This document shows positions 1-10,421 of a DNA stretch of 64,000 nt, piece after piece (position 1 is the first letter of the stretch; every line of letters starts with the position of its first letter). Both the position numbers and the translations under genes were made by a program. Source of the stretch: Crossaster papposus. Lineage: Eukaryota; Echinodermata; Asteroidea; Velatida; Solasteridae. A model generated the notes under the pieces. The model saw only the letters and a list, made by a program, of their open reading frames with translations. It was not told the origin of the DNA and did no database searches. Location: the NCBI GenBank assembly GCA_037893245.1, contig JBAIAA010000255.1, positions 310,001 through 374,000 of the forward strand, in the 5' to 3' direction.

Positions 1-3000
1 CCAGGATTCACAATGGGATATTGTGAGTCAGTGGACACAATCGACGACAACTACTCTGATACCGATAACACACAACAAGCCGCTGGAATACACGGTTCAA
101 GAACGGACTTTGTCATGCAGGTACAACAGCAAGAATTACCTGAACATGCTAAGACGTTGTGGGAGAAAAGCTCCCGGCTGTTGAGCGATGACGAAAGCCA
201 TGATTTGGCGGTGTTACTCAGTAAATACGAAGGAATATTTGCCAAATCCAAAGAAGATCTTGGTTGCACAAATCTGGTCAAACACACAATCAACACGGGA
301 AACACTCCACCTATTAAGCAAGCACCGAGGCGACAACCAATAGAAAGACGGTGTATCGAGCACAAGGAAGTAACAAATATGCTGAACAGAGGAGTTATTG
401 AACCCTCTTTTTCACCATGGGCTTCGCCAGTTGTTCTCGTTAAGAAGAAGTCTGGAGAGTGGCGATTCTGCATTGATTTTCGTAAACTAAATGCCTGTAC
501 TGTTCCTGACGCATATCCCTTACCGCGCATTGATGAATCTCTGGATTCTTTGTCTGGTGCTGAATGGTTCTGCACAATGGATTTGTGTTCAGGTTTTTGG
601 CAGATAGAAATGAATTCAAGGGATAAAGACAAAACAGCCTTCGCGACTCGCATGGGACTTTACCAATTCAGAACCATGCCTTTTGGTTTGATCAATGCCC
701 CAGCCACGTTTGAGCGTTTGATGGAGACTGTTCTCCGTGGTCTCCTGTGGGAAGAATGTCTTGTGTACATCGATGACATTATTGTTTTTGGTGCCACCGT
801 TGACGATTGTCTCTCAAGACTAGTCAATGTCTTCGACAGACTCAAACGTGCTGGATTGAAGCTTCGACCCGATAAGTGTTCATTCTTCCAGAAGGAAGTG
901 TTGTTCCTAGGTCACGTGGTGACACCAGACGGTGTTAAAACTGACCCAGCAAAGATTGAAGCGGTGAGAGATTGGCCTATACCTGTGAACATCAAACAAG
1001 TTAGAAGTTTTCTTGGGCTCTGTAGCTATTACCGCCGATTTGTGAAAGATTTTTCAAAAATAGCTTCCCCACTGCACAAGCTAACTGAGAAAGGTGTACG
1101 ATTTATCTGGTCAGGCGATTGCCAAAGGGCATTTCAGACTTTGAAAGCGGCTTTGACATCAACACCTACCTTGGCGTACCCATTTGCAGAAGGTCAATAT
1201 GTCTTAGATACAGATGCTAGTGACAAGGCGATGGGAGCTGTCTTATCCCAGATACAAGGCGACCAGGAACATGTGATTGCTTTCATGAGCAAATCGTTCA
1301 CAAAGGCAGAACAGAGATATTGCGTGACCCGTAAAGAAATGTGTGCTTTAGTTACTGCTTTGAAACAGTACAAACATTATCTCTACGGGCGGCGAGTGGA
1401 AGTGCGTACAGATAATGCCGCAGTGAGTTGGATTCGAAAAATCAAAGACCCAGAAGGTCAGATGGCTAGATGGTTGGAACATCTTGGTAATTTTGATCTC
1501 CATATCTCTCATCGCCCAGGAAAACGACACATTAATGCTGACAGCCTGTCTCGTAAACCTTGCAATCAGTGCGGTTGTCCTGATGAAACGTCCTCTTTCG
1601 ATATAGCCTGTGACATGCCAAATGAACCTTCCAAGCAGGATTCACCATGTGAGTCAATTGGAATGGTAACGACCAGACAGCAACGTGCAGACACAGGGGA
1701 ACAATTTCGCCCAACTCAGGGATGGCTTGACGGCTGGGATCCAATCCAATTGAGGGCTGCACAGGAAATTGACCCAGATATCGCTCAACTTGTAAAGGCT
1801 TTAAACGAAGATCGGAACAGACCCAAGTGGTCAGACATATCTGCTGGATCAGTTCGTCTTAAAACACTTTGGAGACAGTGGGATCGTCTGCAAGTGTTTG
1901 GAGGTGTTATGTACCGAAAATGGTATGAGGAAGATTCGGAAATGTACCATTGGCAATGTGTTGTTCCAAACTCCAAACACAAAGAGGTGCTCAGACATTT
2001 CCACGACACACCCACAGCTGGACACATGGGAGTTGCGCGGACTTCGGAGAAGATCCGCCGAAATTTCTATTGGACTTGTTTAAAGGGAGACGTAAAGAAA
2101 TACTGTCGTCAATGCGATCAGTGCGCCACTAAGAAACCGCCACACAAGAAGGAAAAGGGAAAACTGCGACAATACAGGGTTGGTGAGAGAATGGAGCGTA
2201 TAGCCATTGATATCGTTGGTCCACTTCCAGAAACTAATCATGGAAATCGGTACATCATGGTTGTTGCCGACTATTTCACTAAATGGACGGAGGCGTTTGG
2301 GATTCCAAACCAAGAGGCAGTCACTGTAGCCGATAAACTGGTGAAGGAGGTGCTGTGTAGATTCGGCAATGCGCGTCAGATACACAGCGATCAAGGACGA
2401 AACTTCGAGTCTCGTGTATTTAAGGCCGTGTGCAAATTATTTGACATGGACAAGACACGCACGACTGGATATCATCCCGAAAGTGACGGTATGGTAGAGC
2501 GCTATAATCGCACTTTACTCTCTATGTTGAGAATGTATGCCGACGATGATCAAACCAAGTGGGATGAATCCCTACCATTTGTAATGATGGCCTACCGTGC
2601 CTCCGTACACGAGAGTACCGGAAAAACACCAAACGAGATGATGTTAGGAAGAAACGTAAATCTTCCTATCGACGTCGTAGTAGCTTCACCAGCAGAGGAG
2701 CGATGCAGTGAGCCAGATCTGGACGACTACGACGATTATGTAGATAACTTGCGACAGAGTTTGAGAGCAGCACATGATTTTGCTAGGACCAAGCTGCGCA
2801 AGAGTGCTCAGTATCAGGAATATCAATACAACCTAAAGGCTGACAAGAAGGCATTGAGTCAGGGGCAACCAGTATGGCTGTATGATCCGTCAAAGAAACG
2901 TGGTGTATGTCCAAAACTCGTTGCTAAATGGACAGGGCCTTTTGTGATAACGCAGAAGATAGATGATCTTGTGTATAAGGTGCAGAAACACCCAAGGGCA

Positions 3001-3042
3001 AAATCCAAAGGTAGTGCATCTGAACAGGCTCAAGCCATATGA
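1..3042 (+). CDS. pol: Ty3/gypsy retrotransposon pol polyprotein (5' partial)
   Basis: The frame is open from base 1, so gag and protease lie upstream of the window; the first ATG at 13 is probably internal. Counting from that ATG, reverse transcriptase spans about residues 110-300 with its YIDD active site at 252-255. RNase H begins near 395 with DTDAS. The integrase zinc-binding region (HHCC type) lies at about 662-705. The integrase core has catalytic D733, D793 and E829, with 35 residues between the second Asp and the Glu, as expected for a DDE integrase. Together these would copy the element's RNA to DNA and insert it. The order RT-RNaseH-integrase is Ty3/gypsy, not Copia. No chromodomain is visible. 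The reading frame is otherwise intact over 1,009 codons, which suggests a young copy. The last 11 or so residues are out of frame with the conserved tail (see 3011-3082). Assignment to a clade within Ty3/gypsy is not attempted. Confidence 0.97.
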   Translation, partial: PGFTMGYCESVDTIDDNYSDTDNTQQAAGIHGSRTDFVMQVQQQELPEHAKTLWEKSSRLLSDDESHDLAVLLSKYEGIFAKSKEDLGCTNLVKHTINTGNTPPIKQAPRRQPIERRCIEHKEVTNMLNRGVIEPSFSPWASPVVLVKKKSGEWRFCIDFRKLNACTVPDAYPLPRIDESLDSLSGAEWFCTMDLCSGFWQIEMNSRDKDKTAFATRMGLYQFRTMPFGLINAPATFERLMETVLRGLLWEECLVYIDDIIVFGATVDDCLSRLVNVFDRLKRAGLKLRPDKCSFFQKEVLFLGHVVTPDGVKTDPAKIEAVRDWPIPVNIKQVRSFLGLCSYYRRFVKDFSKIASPLHKLTEKGVRFIWSGDCQRAFQTLKAALTSTPTLAYPFAEGQYVLDTDASDKAMGAVLSQIQGDQEHVIAFMSKSFTKAEQRYCVTRKEMCALVTALKQYKHYLYGRRVEVRTDNAAVSWIRKIKDPEGQMARWLEHLGNFDLHISHRPGKRHINADSLSRKPCNQCGCPDETSSFDIACDMPNEPSKQDSPCESIGMVTTRQQRADTGEQFRPTQGWLDGWDPIQLRAAQEIDPDIAQLVKALNEDRNRPKWSDISAGSVRLKTLWRQWDRLQVFGGVMYRKWYEEDSEMYHWQCVVPNSKHKEVLRHFHDTPTAGHMGVARTSEKIRRNFYWTCLKGDVKKYCRQCDQCATKKPPHKKEKGKLRQYRVGERMERIAIDIVGPLPETNHGNRYIMVVADYFTKWTEAFGIPNQEAVTVADKLVKEVLCRFGNARQIHSDQGRNFESRVFKAVCKLFDMDKTRTTGYHPESDGMVERYNRTLLSMLRMYADDDQTKWDESLPFVMMAYRASVHESTGKTPNEMMLGRNVNLPIDVVVASPAEERCSEPDLDDYDDYVDNLRQSLRAAHDFARTKLRKSAQYQEYQYNLKADKKALSQGQPVWLYDPSKKRGVCPKLVAKWTGPFVITQKIDDLVYKVQKHPRAKSKGSASEQAQAI

Positions 3043-3082
3043 AGGTGGCAATCCGCCACAGTGGTTTAAACCACGCCGATAA
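3011..3082 (+). other. Displaced C-terminal tail of the Ty3 pol, +1 frame
   Basis: After the conserved PRAKSK segment the open frame gives a non-homologous end and stops at 3042. The usual Ty3 integrase tail (a hydrophobic strand followed by an HLNRLKPY-type motif) is readable in the +1 frame from 3011 and ends at TAA 3080-3082. A one-base change in the short A/G run just before 3011 explains this. It could be a real mutation or an assembly error. Confidence 0.8.
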
Positions 3083-3944
3083 AATATTTGATGGCCCGTA
3101 TAAGGGACCCAGGTCATCCTGATTAGTTCTCAAATTTGTTGACATGAAAATCACCTAAAATTTCATTTTACCATGCGGAGCTATGTATCACTAGAGGGAC
3201 TGATCACCCCACGAGTTTTACATGGTTACTTTGTCAACGCGTTGAATAAGTATAAATTACTATTATAATTGCAAGCCGTTTGTTTCTCAGAGACAAATGA
3301 GAACGCAGTTCAGGTTGATGATTCTTTATATCGGCGAAGTGGTTGCCTAGGAGCCTGTCATCAAGACAGGATGAAGTGACAGGATGAAGTGACGGTATTA
3401 AAGGTTGTCACCTAGTTTTTGATTTAGCGCACGTGCGTGACGTGTTTCGGTGCGCCACCAGCGACAGATTGTGGTGAGGCTGTTGCTAGGGGTTGCGTAC
3501 TCCATATTGGATTTGAGTGTAATGTGTAACTTGAATTCACGAAGATTCCGACAAAAGGAAGGCGGAGACTAGTGGAAGTCTCGGGTTGCCAGACTGAGCA
3601 GTCGAAGTAAGCTGTTAAGACAATACTACTTTGGAGCTAATCAGATAATTAAGTCATTGAAAGTGGATAAATGTTAGGCCAATTTGACGATGGAGTTTGT
3701 ACCACATAACGTTACGCTTGCTTAGGCAGTGAATGTGAGCAGTGCTACTGCAGTGCTAGCGTTACTAATCCCAGTTGCGCGTTTAATGTCAACCCGCTGG
3801 ATAAATAGGTCTATGGGTGATATTATACAGATGCAAATGAAGAAGTAAATTGATTGGTTTGTTACCGCAAATAGTTTTGCAATATTTTGTATATATGAAC
3901 CCCATCGTTTTCTTCCTACAGAATTGTACCGTTCAAAGATAACG
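3083..3944 (+). other. Spacer between pol and the zinc-finger ORF, with a candidate 3' splice site
   Basis: About 860 bases without a convincing gene. The final 20 bases form a good splice acceptor: a pyrimidine-rich tract ending in AG at 3920-3921, 23 bases before the ATG at 3945. If used, it would allow the downstream ORF to be expressed from a spliced subgenomic RNA, as env is in retroviruses. No donor was identified in the window. The splice is inference. Confidence 0.45.
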
Positions 3945-4699
3945 ATGGACCCTCAAGGCCATTGGAAGCAGGAGGAAGGTGTATACCGTTGCCAGTTCAA
4001 GGGGTGTAGTTTTGAGAGCACAACCCTCACGCTTATGAGGAATCACCTAGCAAATGTACATCGGACAGCCGTCACAGTGTGTCCTTGGTGCGAGCCAACG
4101 ATAGAGTGTACGAGACCAGACAGTCTGATTCGGCATATCAAGCGTAGACATGAGCGTGCCGGTCGTTTTGTCCAGCTTTCCATGGCCCATGTGTTTGCCA
4201 AAGATCCCAGACAGTGGCCGTTTCCAGTCTCTAACAAACTGGATCCGGTTTCCTTGGTTGAAGCCCGCAAAGCTATGGAGGAGTGGCGGTGTAAGCATGA
4301 TCAGCCAGTCGTGAATGACAGCATCAACATGCAGATTGATACCTTCTTGCGTTCGGATGAATGCCTTCTTGCTCAATGTAAGGAAGCAACAATAACACTT
4401 ACCGATGATTCCCATGACGCTTTTGCAGAAGAAGTAGGCCTGCACCATAACGAGCCTACTGAGCTAGGTCCTCCGACTCCGAAGAAGGCCCGTTTCGCTT
4501 CAGTAACAACAAAGGCCCCGCAGAGACCACCAAGTCACGCAGTTGCTAGAAGCCAACTCGGGGACGTGGAAAAGGTCCTTCTCTCCGGCCAGAAGGGAAA
4601 TTGCGATTGCTCTCCGTTCAGGTTAAGAAGACACCCAGCTTACCACACTTTCGGCGAGAAATCGTACAACGAGAAACTGGATGACTACTCCACAGGTGG
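3945..4699 (+). pseudogene. C2H2 zinc-finger ORF downstream of pol, 5' half (split by a hAT insertion)
   Basis: From ATG 3945 the protein carries two C2H2 zinc fingers: C16, C21, H34, H39, then C46, C49, H64, H69. A basic stretch follows (KRRHERAGRF), then an acidic, Pro/Lys-containing linker. I recognise no catalytic domain. The ORF starts about 860 bases after pol and lies before the 3' LTR, so it is in the env position of the Ty3 element. At 4700 a hAT-type element interrupts it, and translation runs on into that element to a stop at 4830-4832. The 3' half resumes at 6953 in a compatible frame. A nucleic-acid-binding role is likely from the fingers. It could be a captured host gene, a lineage-specific ORF of the element, or a nearby host exon. 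Confidence is high that it is a coding relic and lower that it belongs to the retrotransposon. Confidence 0.75.
4692..4699. repeat. Target-site duplication, left copy (ACAGGTGG)
   Basis: The eight bases ACAGGTGG directly precede the left terminal inverted repeat and recur exactly at 6945-6952 after the right terminal repeat. An 8-bp duplication is the hallmark of hAT-family insertion. Confidence 0.92.
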
Positions 4700-6944
4700 C
4701 ATGGGCGTCAATCCTGGGGGGGACAGGGGGACACGTCCCCCCCATATTTTGAAGGGTGGGGGACACAATATCAAATGTCCCCCCCATGTTTTTGAACTCG
4801 TGTATCTCATAATAGGGCAATATGTACTGTAGCGTAAAGTAACTGAATAGCGGAGCGGTGGCGTAAGTGTGACGGATTTACACGGAGTCCATCCAAGTCC
4901 AACAACGGCTGCGGAGCCAACAGAACCTGACGTTAACGCGCTACTGCTGGTTTGGCCACCCTGTGGGGGTACCGGGTGTATGTGCGCGCGCGAACTCGAT
5001 CTTTACGTGTAGTTCGTACGTGTAGTTGTACATGTACATGTACATGTACATACATGTACGTGAACACATACTGTTCGCGTGAAAACAGGCGTTATCTCGT
5101 CCAGACGTAATCTCACTTTTGTCCTAAATTTATATTATTTGTTGCTGTAACATAGCCCCTGAAATCGATAATTCAGTAAATGATGTTTTGCAGCCATATT
5201 CATACTGTATCATGTAGGCTGTGTGTGGACTTCGGTTGTGGTTGAAATCTGTGTTTTTGTTAAAGTTGTAGCCTAGTTTGAGAAAGGTTTGTGTTTACAA
5301 AAGTTCAGTGAAGTGCGTGTGCCATTGGCTGTGCTTGATCGACCGTGTTCAACTTAAATTAACTCTAGCGAACCTTCCCAAAGCTGGCAATCAATCAAAT
5401 CGCAGTATAAGTATTAACTAATGTCTACCGTACCACTTGGGGGCGCACTTTTCGGGCTTTTTTAATCTCTGGGTTCGGATTTGTCTTCGTCTTAGGATCA
5501 AGGGGATTTTAGGCTACTGCGAGAACTCCAGCCACATTCTGGTGCCTGTTGTGCTTCAGAAACATTCAATCAGTTGATATGAACCTATACAAAAGTCGGA
5601 TATTTCTATTTCCTTCATTTGTATTTACTTCTCAGTGATTCCGAAGTCGCAGGCGAACCGAAGCCGAAGACGCGAAGCAAAGGTTTAAGTACGCGTAGCA
5701 GATAGAGATCAGTGGTAGCAGACGACCAAATGCGCGGCGCAAGAGATCTTTGCCCGAACATTTCCCTTGCATTTTAATAGTGGTTGTTCATTCATTTTAC
5801 CATAACAATAACGAATGACTTTGTGGACATTTCTACTGTTATCAGTTGGCCGTCAATCAAAGTTCAAAGACTTGGGATTTATTATTTGAATTAATTCGAC
5901 GGTGGAATAAAACAAATAGGCCTACCGGCACCTCCGATTGAATATGGGCTTAATACTTTCAAGATACTTGATAAATACTTTTCAAGATACTTCTCCGTAA
6001 CTTATTTGAAAAAGTAAACGGATAAAACCTTATCTCATTGATTTTACAGGACACCGACAAAAATGCAGATGGGAATTATTCCAGGTTTTCTTGTGTTTCT
6101 AAACTACATTCAAAATCCTTTGCACCATTTCGTTTGCGGAAATAGTTTTCTAATAGTTTCCAAGGATAACATTTTTTGCGAATTATTTTCACCAGAAAAG
6201 TAAGAATTAAAATTACCATTAGTATTAAAGGTAGTTTACACCATTGGTAATTGCTTGAATTATCACGAATGGGTAGATTTTGGGGTTGTATTTCATAGTA
6301 AATATCGTTTAACTAACTTTTCCGAAGTTTTACAATCATGGATGCCGAGAAAAGCACAAAAAACAGCGTTTGTTTTCAACCGGGGTCGAGCCGTTATTCT
6401 TATGTTATATTTTTGTTTTCGCGATCGCCGTCCGGCGATCGCGATTTTTTCTTTATAAAATTCAATTTTTTGTAGTAAATATTTTCGATATCTGCAAATG
6501 GTGTATATATCCTACCTTTAAATGCACTTTAATTCCTAAACAAATTATCTATGTTTAAATTTTCGACTTGACAATTTGTTATCGAGTAAATATGTATGTG
6601 TTAGAGTCAGGGGACCACTGCGCCCCGATGTAAACCACAGGGTTTTCTCGAGAACGGTAAAACACGAGGTTGGTTTCCTTTCAACAAGACATTTGAAATA
6701 GGATAAGTAAACAATCCAAAACATGAGATTTTCGAGGATTCCAAGAGTGCCCCTTTAGGTCTTCGCAGGAAGACGCTCGCCGTCTGGGCTTGTCATAATT
6801 ATGCCGGCCGCATGATATGCTGGCCGTGCCAGCATCTCTTGTGCACTCGCGTTGACGTTTGTATAATGTGCATGCTAAACCACTCTAATAATTCTTGACT
6901 TCAGTAATGTCCCCCCCACATTTGAAATGGGATTGACGCCCCTG
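4700..6944. mobile_element. Non-autonomous hAT-type DNA transposon (2,245 bp)
   Basis: The ends are imperfect inverted repeats: the left end reads CATGGGCGTCAATCC and the right end, reversed, CAGGGGCGTCAATCC. Both are followed by G-rich tracts. Flanking 8-bp duplications are exact. The interior has no transposase-like ORF, so it depends on a hAT transposase supplied elsewhere. It contains a CATGTA microsatellite near 5030-5056 and a nested foldback MITE at 6225-6521. It sits inside the zinc-finger ORF. The perfect target duplication indicates recent insertion. Confidence 0.9.
6225..6521. mobile_element. Foldback MITE, TTAAAGGTAG family, copy 1 (nested in the hAT element)
   Basis: It begins TTAAAGGTAG and ends CTACCTTTAA, with sub-terminal inverted sequences around TACACCAT and ATGGTGTA. 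The core has a strong palindrome, GCGATCGCCGTCCGGCGAT. Relatives occur at 16584-17281, 44470-44556 (right end) and 48742-49552. TTAA sits at both termini, so either TTAA or TA may be the duplicated target. No coding capacity. Confidence 0.8.
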
Positions 6945-6952
6945 ACAGGTGG
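6945..6952. repeat. Target-site duplication, right copy (ACAGGTGG)
   Basis: Exact copy of 4692-4699, directly after the right end of the hAT-type element. Confidence 0.92.
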
Positions 6953-7997
6953 GCGTGAATTCCTCAGGAATTTGACGCTGAATGACGTTCTCTTCGAAGA
7001 AGGTCGCTGCCCAATAGTTGAGCTTGCATATGAGGAGTATGGTCACCGAGGAATCTACCAATTCTTGGTCCGACCTTCATTTGGTACTGTTACGGCCAAG
7101 GCCCTCGTAGTACTGCTAGCAAGAGTGAGACCAACCAATCGTGAACAATTAGTCATCGGTAACCAGCAAGGAATCCGCCAGAACGCAGAAACGATGAGGT
7201 ACTTTCGCACTGTTCTTCCTGACAAGTATGGTCTGCATCCCGCTGATATCGAGTCTGGACAGTACTTTCCGAAAGTGTGGAGGAAAGCAACAAGCTCCGT
7301 CAAAGAGATCCAAACAGACGTGTTTGTCGTCGATGCTTGTACACAGTCAGACACACCTGCACTGCGCACTCAGGAAGAAGCATCAACGCGCATGATTATT
7401 GTTGATGACCCATGTGCAGCAGCGAGACCTGATCAGTTGACCTTTGAAGAGCGGTTGAAAAGGTACGGGTGCTACCCACTACTTCCAGCAGGGCGACGGG
7501 CATGGAGCGGAGCTACTGGATTGAACATCGACATCGGGTTGACAGGTACGATGACGTGGCCACCACATGGCTGGGAGGAGCTGTCATCGAACAATAAGTT
7601 GTGGGCCGCCCAAACGGTAATAGCACTAAGGGAGATGAGGCGAAACCAAGGATTGTTTCCAGATGGTGATGTTGCAGAGTACCTTGACAAGTACAAGTCC
7701 CTTATCTTACCCGGAACCAAGAAGATGAGGAGAGAAGGACCAGCTACCATGAGGTTGTGCCAGAACAGCAGGGATCTGCTAGCCACCCTGATGCTTGGAA
7801 CAATGTCGTCAGATATGATGAGCATGGGGAATGCTGAAGTCTTGGAGGGTTTCAGCAGCATCATCAGCAGCCTTGCAACAAGGGCCAACTTCCAGAAATG
7901 TGTCGGTAGTGATTTGGCCTCCGCGTTGGAGACGGTTCCCGTCGCAGAGACGACATATGATGACGATGAAGACGACACATCCAAGAAGACCGCATAA
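6953..7997 (+). pseudogene. C2H2 zinc-finger ORF downstream of pol, 3' half
   Basis: An open frame of about 348 codons continues the ORF that the hAT element interrupts at 4699. The codon phases on the two sides agree once the element and one target duplication are discounted, so the pre-insertion gene was a single frame of roughly 600 codons. The segment has mixed alpha/beta-like composition, no transmembrane stretch and no motif I recognise. It ends in an acidic tail (YDDDEDDTSKKTA). There is no signal peptide or fusion-peptide-like segment, so it does not look like an envelope glycoprotein. Uninterrupted coding on this side is further evidence that the hAT insertion is recent. Confidence 0.75.
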
Positions 7998-8602
7998 ACA
8001 TTAATTTAAACTTAATCGACTCCCGCCTTGTTAATAATTGTACCATAATAATCTGTTAAGTAAATCAAATGGCTTGTTGCGGACAAAAGGTTAAACAAAA
8101 ACAAACAAAAAACGACAACATACAATACGTGATGTATGAAGTGTTATTTAGAGATGAATATATAAAAGAAACCGGAATGTTTGGATTAATTCATTGATAA
8201 ATTTAAATATACTTGATAGTTTATTAGATGTTACAGTTATGAAGTGTCATCCAAAGATAATTTTGAGTGAACACAATGCCGGAATTAATAGATTGCCTTG
8301 ATGAAACTATATACTTAATTTAAATAAGGAGTGACAACGTGTAAAGAGGTTCAACAAGTGTAAGTGTATATTGAGAAATTGTAAACTAACCATTTGATTA
8401 GTTGTCTGGACTACCAATTTATTAAGTGTCTATTTCTAAATTAGCCTTAAAATTAAAAGTTGTGTTTACGTGTTATGCATATTTTTATGTTGCATTTATT
8501 GTTTCATATCCCTTTACAGAACAGAATTTTGAGTTTCACACATCTGGTTTTGGGTTTGTTTTTTTGGAACCCAGGAGGGTTCATTTTGTTCAGCGGGGAT
8601 AG
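7998..8602 (+). other. 3' untranslated region of the Ty3 element, with a candidate polypurine tract
   Basis: AT-rich non-coding sequence follows the zinc-finger ORF. A second acceptor-like tract ends in AG near 8518. The last bases before the LTR, GCGGGGATAG at 8593-8602, are purine-rich and in the right place for the polypurine tract that primes plus-strand DNA. The tract contains one T and is short, so this is tentative. Confidence 0.5.
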
Positions 8603-9068
8603 TGTGACGACCTCCAGTCGTCCCTTGTTTATGACGTCATTAAGAGTGCGCCCTCTTGTGACCTTTGTGACTTCTTACAGTGCAGTGACCAAGCTCCACG
8701 GAACTTGCAGCCAATCGGGGATAAGGGAAGGGTTAACTATCCAATCACATTTAAGGGGGCGGGGTTTAGGACATCATTGTTAAGTGAGATATAGTTAAAA
8801 GCATATGGTTATTGTTAAAAGGTTTGGTTGAGTGAAATAAAGGGGAGAACTGGTTCGGAATTGAATCAAGACAGACGTGTCCCGTGTTTCTCTCTCTCTC
8901 TCTCTCCTATGTGTTCAGATACATTTAGTGTAAGTAATTATAAATAAACTAAGGGACATTGGACTCAGCACTGTCGCCACGCTACCCAATGACAGACTGG
9001 TGCTGAGTCCAACGGGATGTGACTACAAACATGAAAAACCGCTCGGACGACAGTAAGAGTCTGTTACA
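8603..9068 (+). mobile_element. 3' LTR of the Ty3/gypsy element (about 466 bp)
   Basis: It starts TGTGACGACC and ends CTGTTACA, matching the TG...CA rule, with short near-inverted ends (TGTGAC and GTTACA). Inside are an AATAAA signal near 8837, a CT microsatellite at about 8890-8907 and a second ATAAATAAA near 8940. A purine-rich tract precedes it. The 5' LTR is outside the window, so the boundaries rest on internal features only. A foldback MITE abuts its right end, making the last few bases uncertain. Confidence 0.7.
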
Positions 9069-9470
9069 ATATCACAATTGACCAATTGTGTGTATATCAC
9101 AATTTAAGAAACTGTACATGCGCAGTAATGCTGGCAAAACGGAGGTTGGTTCTCAAAGAGTGAATAAACAAGTGTATAGTGTTCTTAATTACTTGATTTA
9201 GTTAATAAAAATTGCTGTTAATGCGGTAATAGGAACTGTTTTCCTTCTTTCTGTACCCTAACCCGACTCTTTCTTTCTTTCTGTACCCTAACCCGAATTT
9301 TCCCTTATCCTACCCCAAACTTAAACCAACTAATTCAAGTGATTAAAACATCATACACTTGTTTATTCACTCTTTGAGAACCAACCTCCGTTTTGCCAGC
9401 ATTATTGCGCATGTACAGTTTCTTAAATTGTGATATACACACAATTGGTCAATTGTGATTTGTACACAAT
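9066..9470. mobile_element. Foldback MITE with arms of about 110 bp
   Basis: The left arm (about 9069-9180) and right arm (about 9352-9466) are inverted copies containing CACAATTGACCAATTGTG and AACGGAGGTTGGTTCTC. The loop holds a tandem phrase, TTTCTGTACCCTAACCCGA, twice at about 9248-9297. No ORF. It lies directly against the Ty3 LTR end. Confidence 0.85.
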
Positions 9471-9553
9471 TTAAGGAGGAGACCCGGTTGGTGCAAATCA
9501 CTGACCTCAACACCTGGACGGATCATTGTCCATATTCTGCTGTGCTAACACTT

Positions 9554-9728
9554 GAAGTCGGCGCGAACTGGAAGTGCAACATGGCGTCACTGCTGTGAGC
9601 CAATGAAATGTCCAGTTGTAGAGGTCAGTGGATTTACCAACCAACTGAACTCTACACCTGGACATTTCATTGGCTCACAGAGTGAATTCGTGGGTCCGCC
9701 ATGTTGCACTTCTCTGCATGCCGACTTC
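9554..9728. mobile_element. Near-complete palindrome, about 175 bp (foldback element)
   Basis: The ends GAAGTCGGC and GCCGACTTC pair. Inner arms pair through GTGCAACATGG with CCATGTTGCAC and then TGAGCCAATGAAATGTCC with its complement. Almost the whole element can fold into one long hairpin. It has no meaningful ORF. Confidence 0.85.
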
Positions 9729-9804
9729 AAAATGAAACAATAGATGATCTGTCCATGTATAGAGGTCAGTGGTGCAAATGTACAGCGCGAACAGCGACCT
9801 CGTA

Positions 9805-9876
9805 CGGCCACTATTTATGCAAATCAACTGAAGCTACTTTTTATATCTTCAGTTGATTTGCATATGGTAGTGGCCG
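9805..9876. repeat. Short foldback element
   Basis: CGGCCACTATTTATGCAAAT and its slightly diverged complement flank a 15-20 base loop; the inner stem is CAACTGAAG with CTTCAGTTG. It lies about 75 bases after the preceding palindrome. Confidence 0.8.
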
Positions 9877-10232
9877 CGTGGGGTCGTTGTGCTCCGATTA
9901 CCGCCGCGCCGTACGTACGGACGGGTAACGATGAACGCCTTGACCAAGGCTAGTAGTAGTAGTGTTTTTTCGTTTTAGACGGGTTCATACGACACGGTAA
10001 ACGATGTACGTCTCCTATCCAATCAAAAGCCGTGCAAAACAATACGGCCCTCCCACAGGGGCCTCGTCCAATCGTTGGCCAGGTGACGACCGGTCGTCAC
10101 ATTAGGCTTTTGTTATTAGTAACGCAAAGATAATTGTTACATATTCAGCATGACCTAATTTATTTAAATTAAGGAAGCTTTGTCTGCGGTTTGTTATGAC
10201 AACATGTACAGGGTACTAGCGAAGATATACCC
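9877..10232. other. No gene seen
   Basis: GC-richer than its neighbours, with a short AGT trinucleotide run near 9950-9962. No ORF, RNA gene or paired terminal repeat was found. Confidence 0.5.
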
Positions 10233-10369
10233 AGCACGATATGTGGCAGAGGGGTACCCCCCCTCTTATCCCTATACTTTATACGCACTCAACACTATTG
10301 TAACCTAAATCATCCCCCCTTGAAACCTAAAAGGAATTCCTGAGATTCCGGGAACACAATGGTCAACAC

Positions 10370-10400
<31 letters not shown>

Positions 10401-10421
10401 TTTCTCTGTCACATATCGTGC
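10233..10421. mobile_element. MITE with poly-G core, copy 1
   Basis: Terminal inverted repeats GCACGATATGTGGCAGAG and its near-complement flank about 190 bases. The right half contains an uninterrupted run of more than 20 G at about 10376-10400, and the left half has C-rich tracts. Relatives are at 14484-14722 and, as a reversed fragment, 19874-19965. No coding capacity. Confidence 0.8.

Noticed and set aside
3945-7997. Envelope glycoprotein gene of an endogenous retrovirus
   Set aside because: There is no signal peptide, cleavage site or membrane segment; the protein starts with C2H2 zinc fingers.
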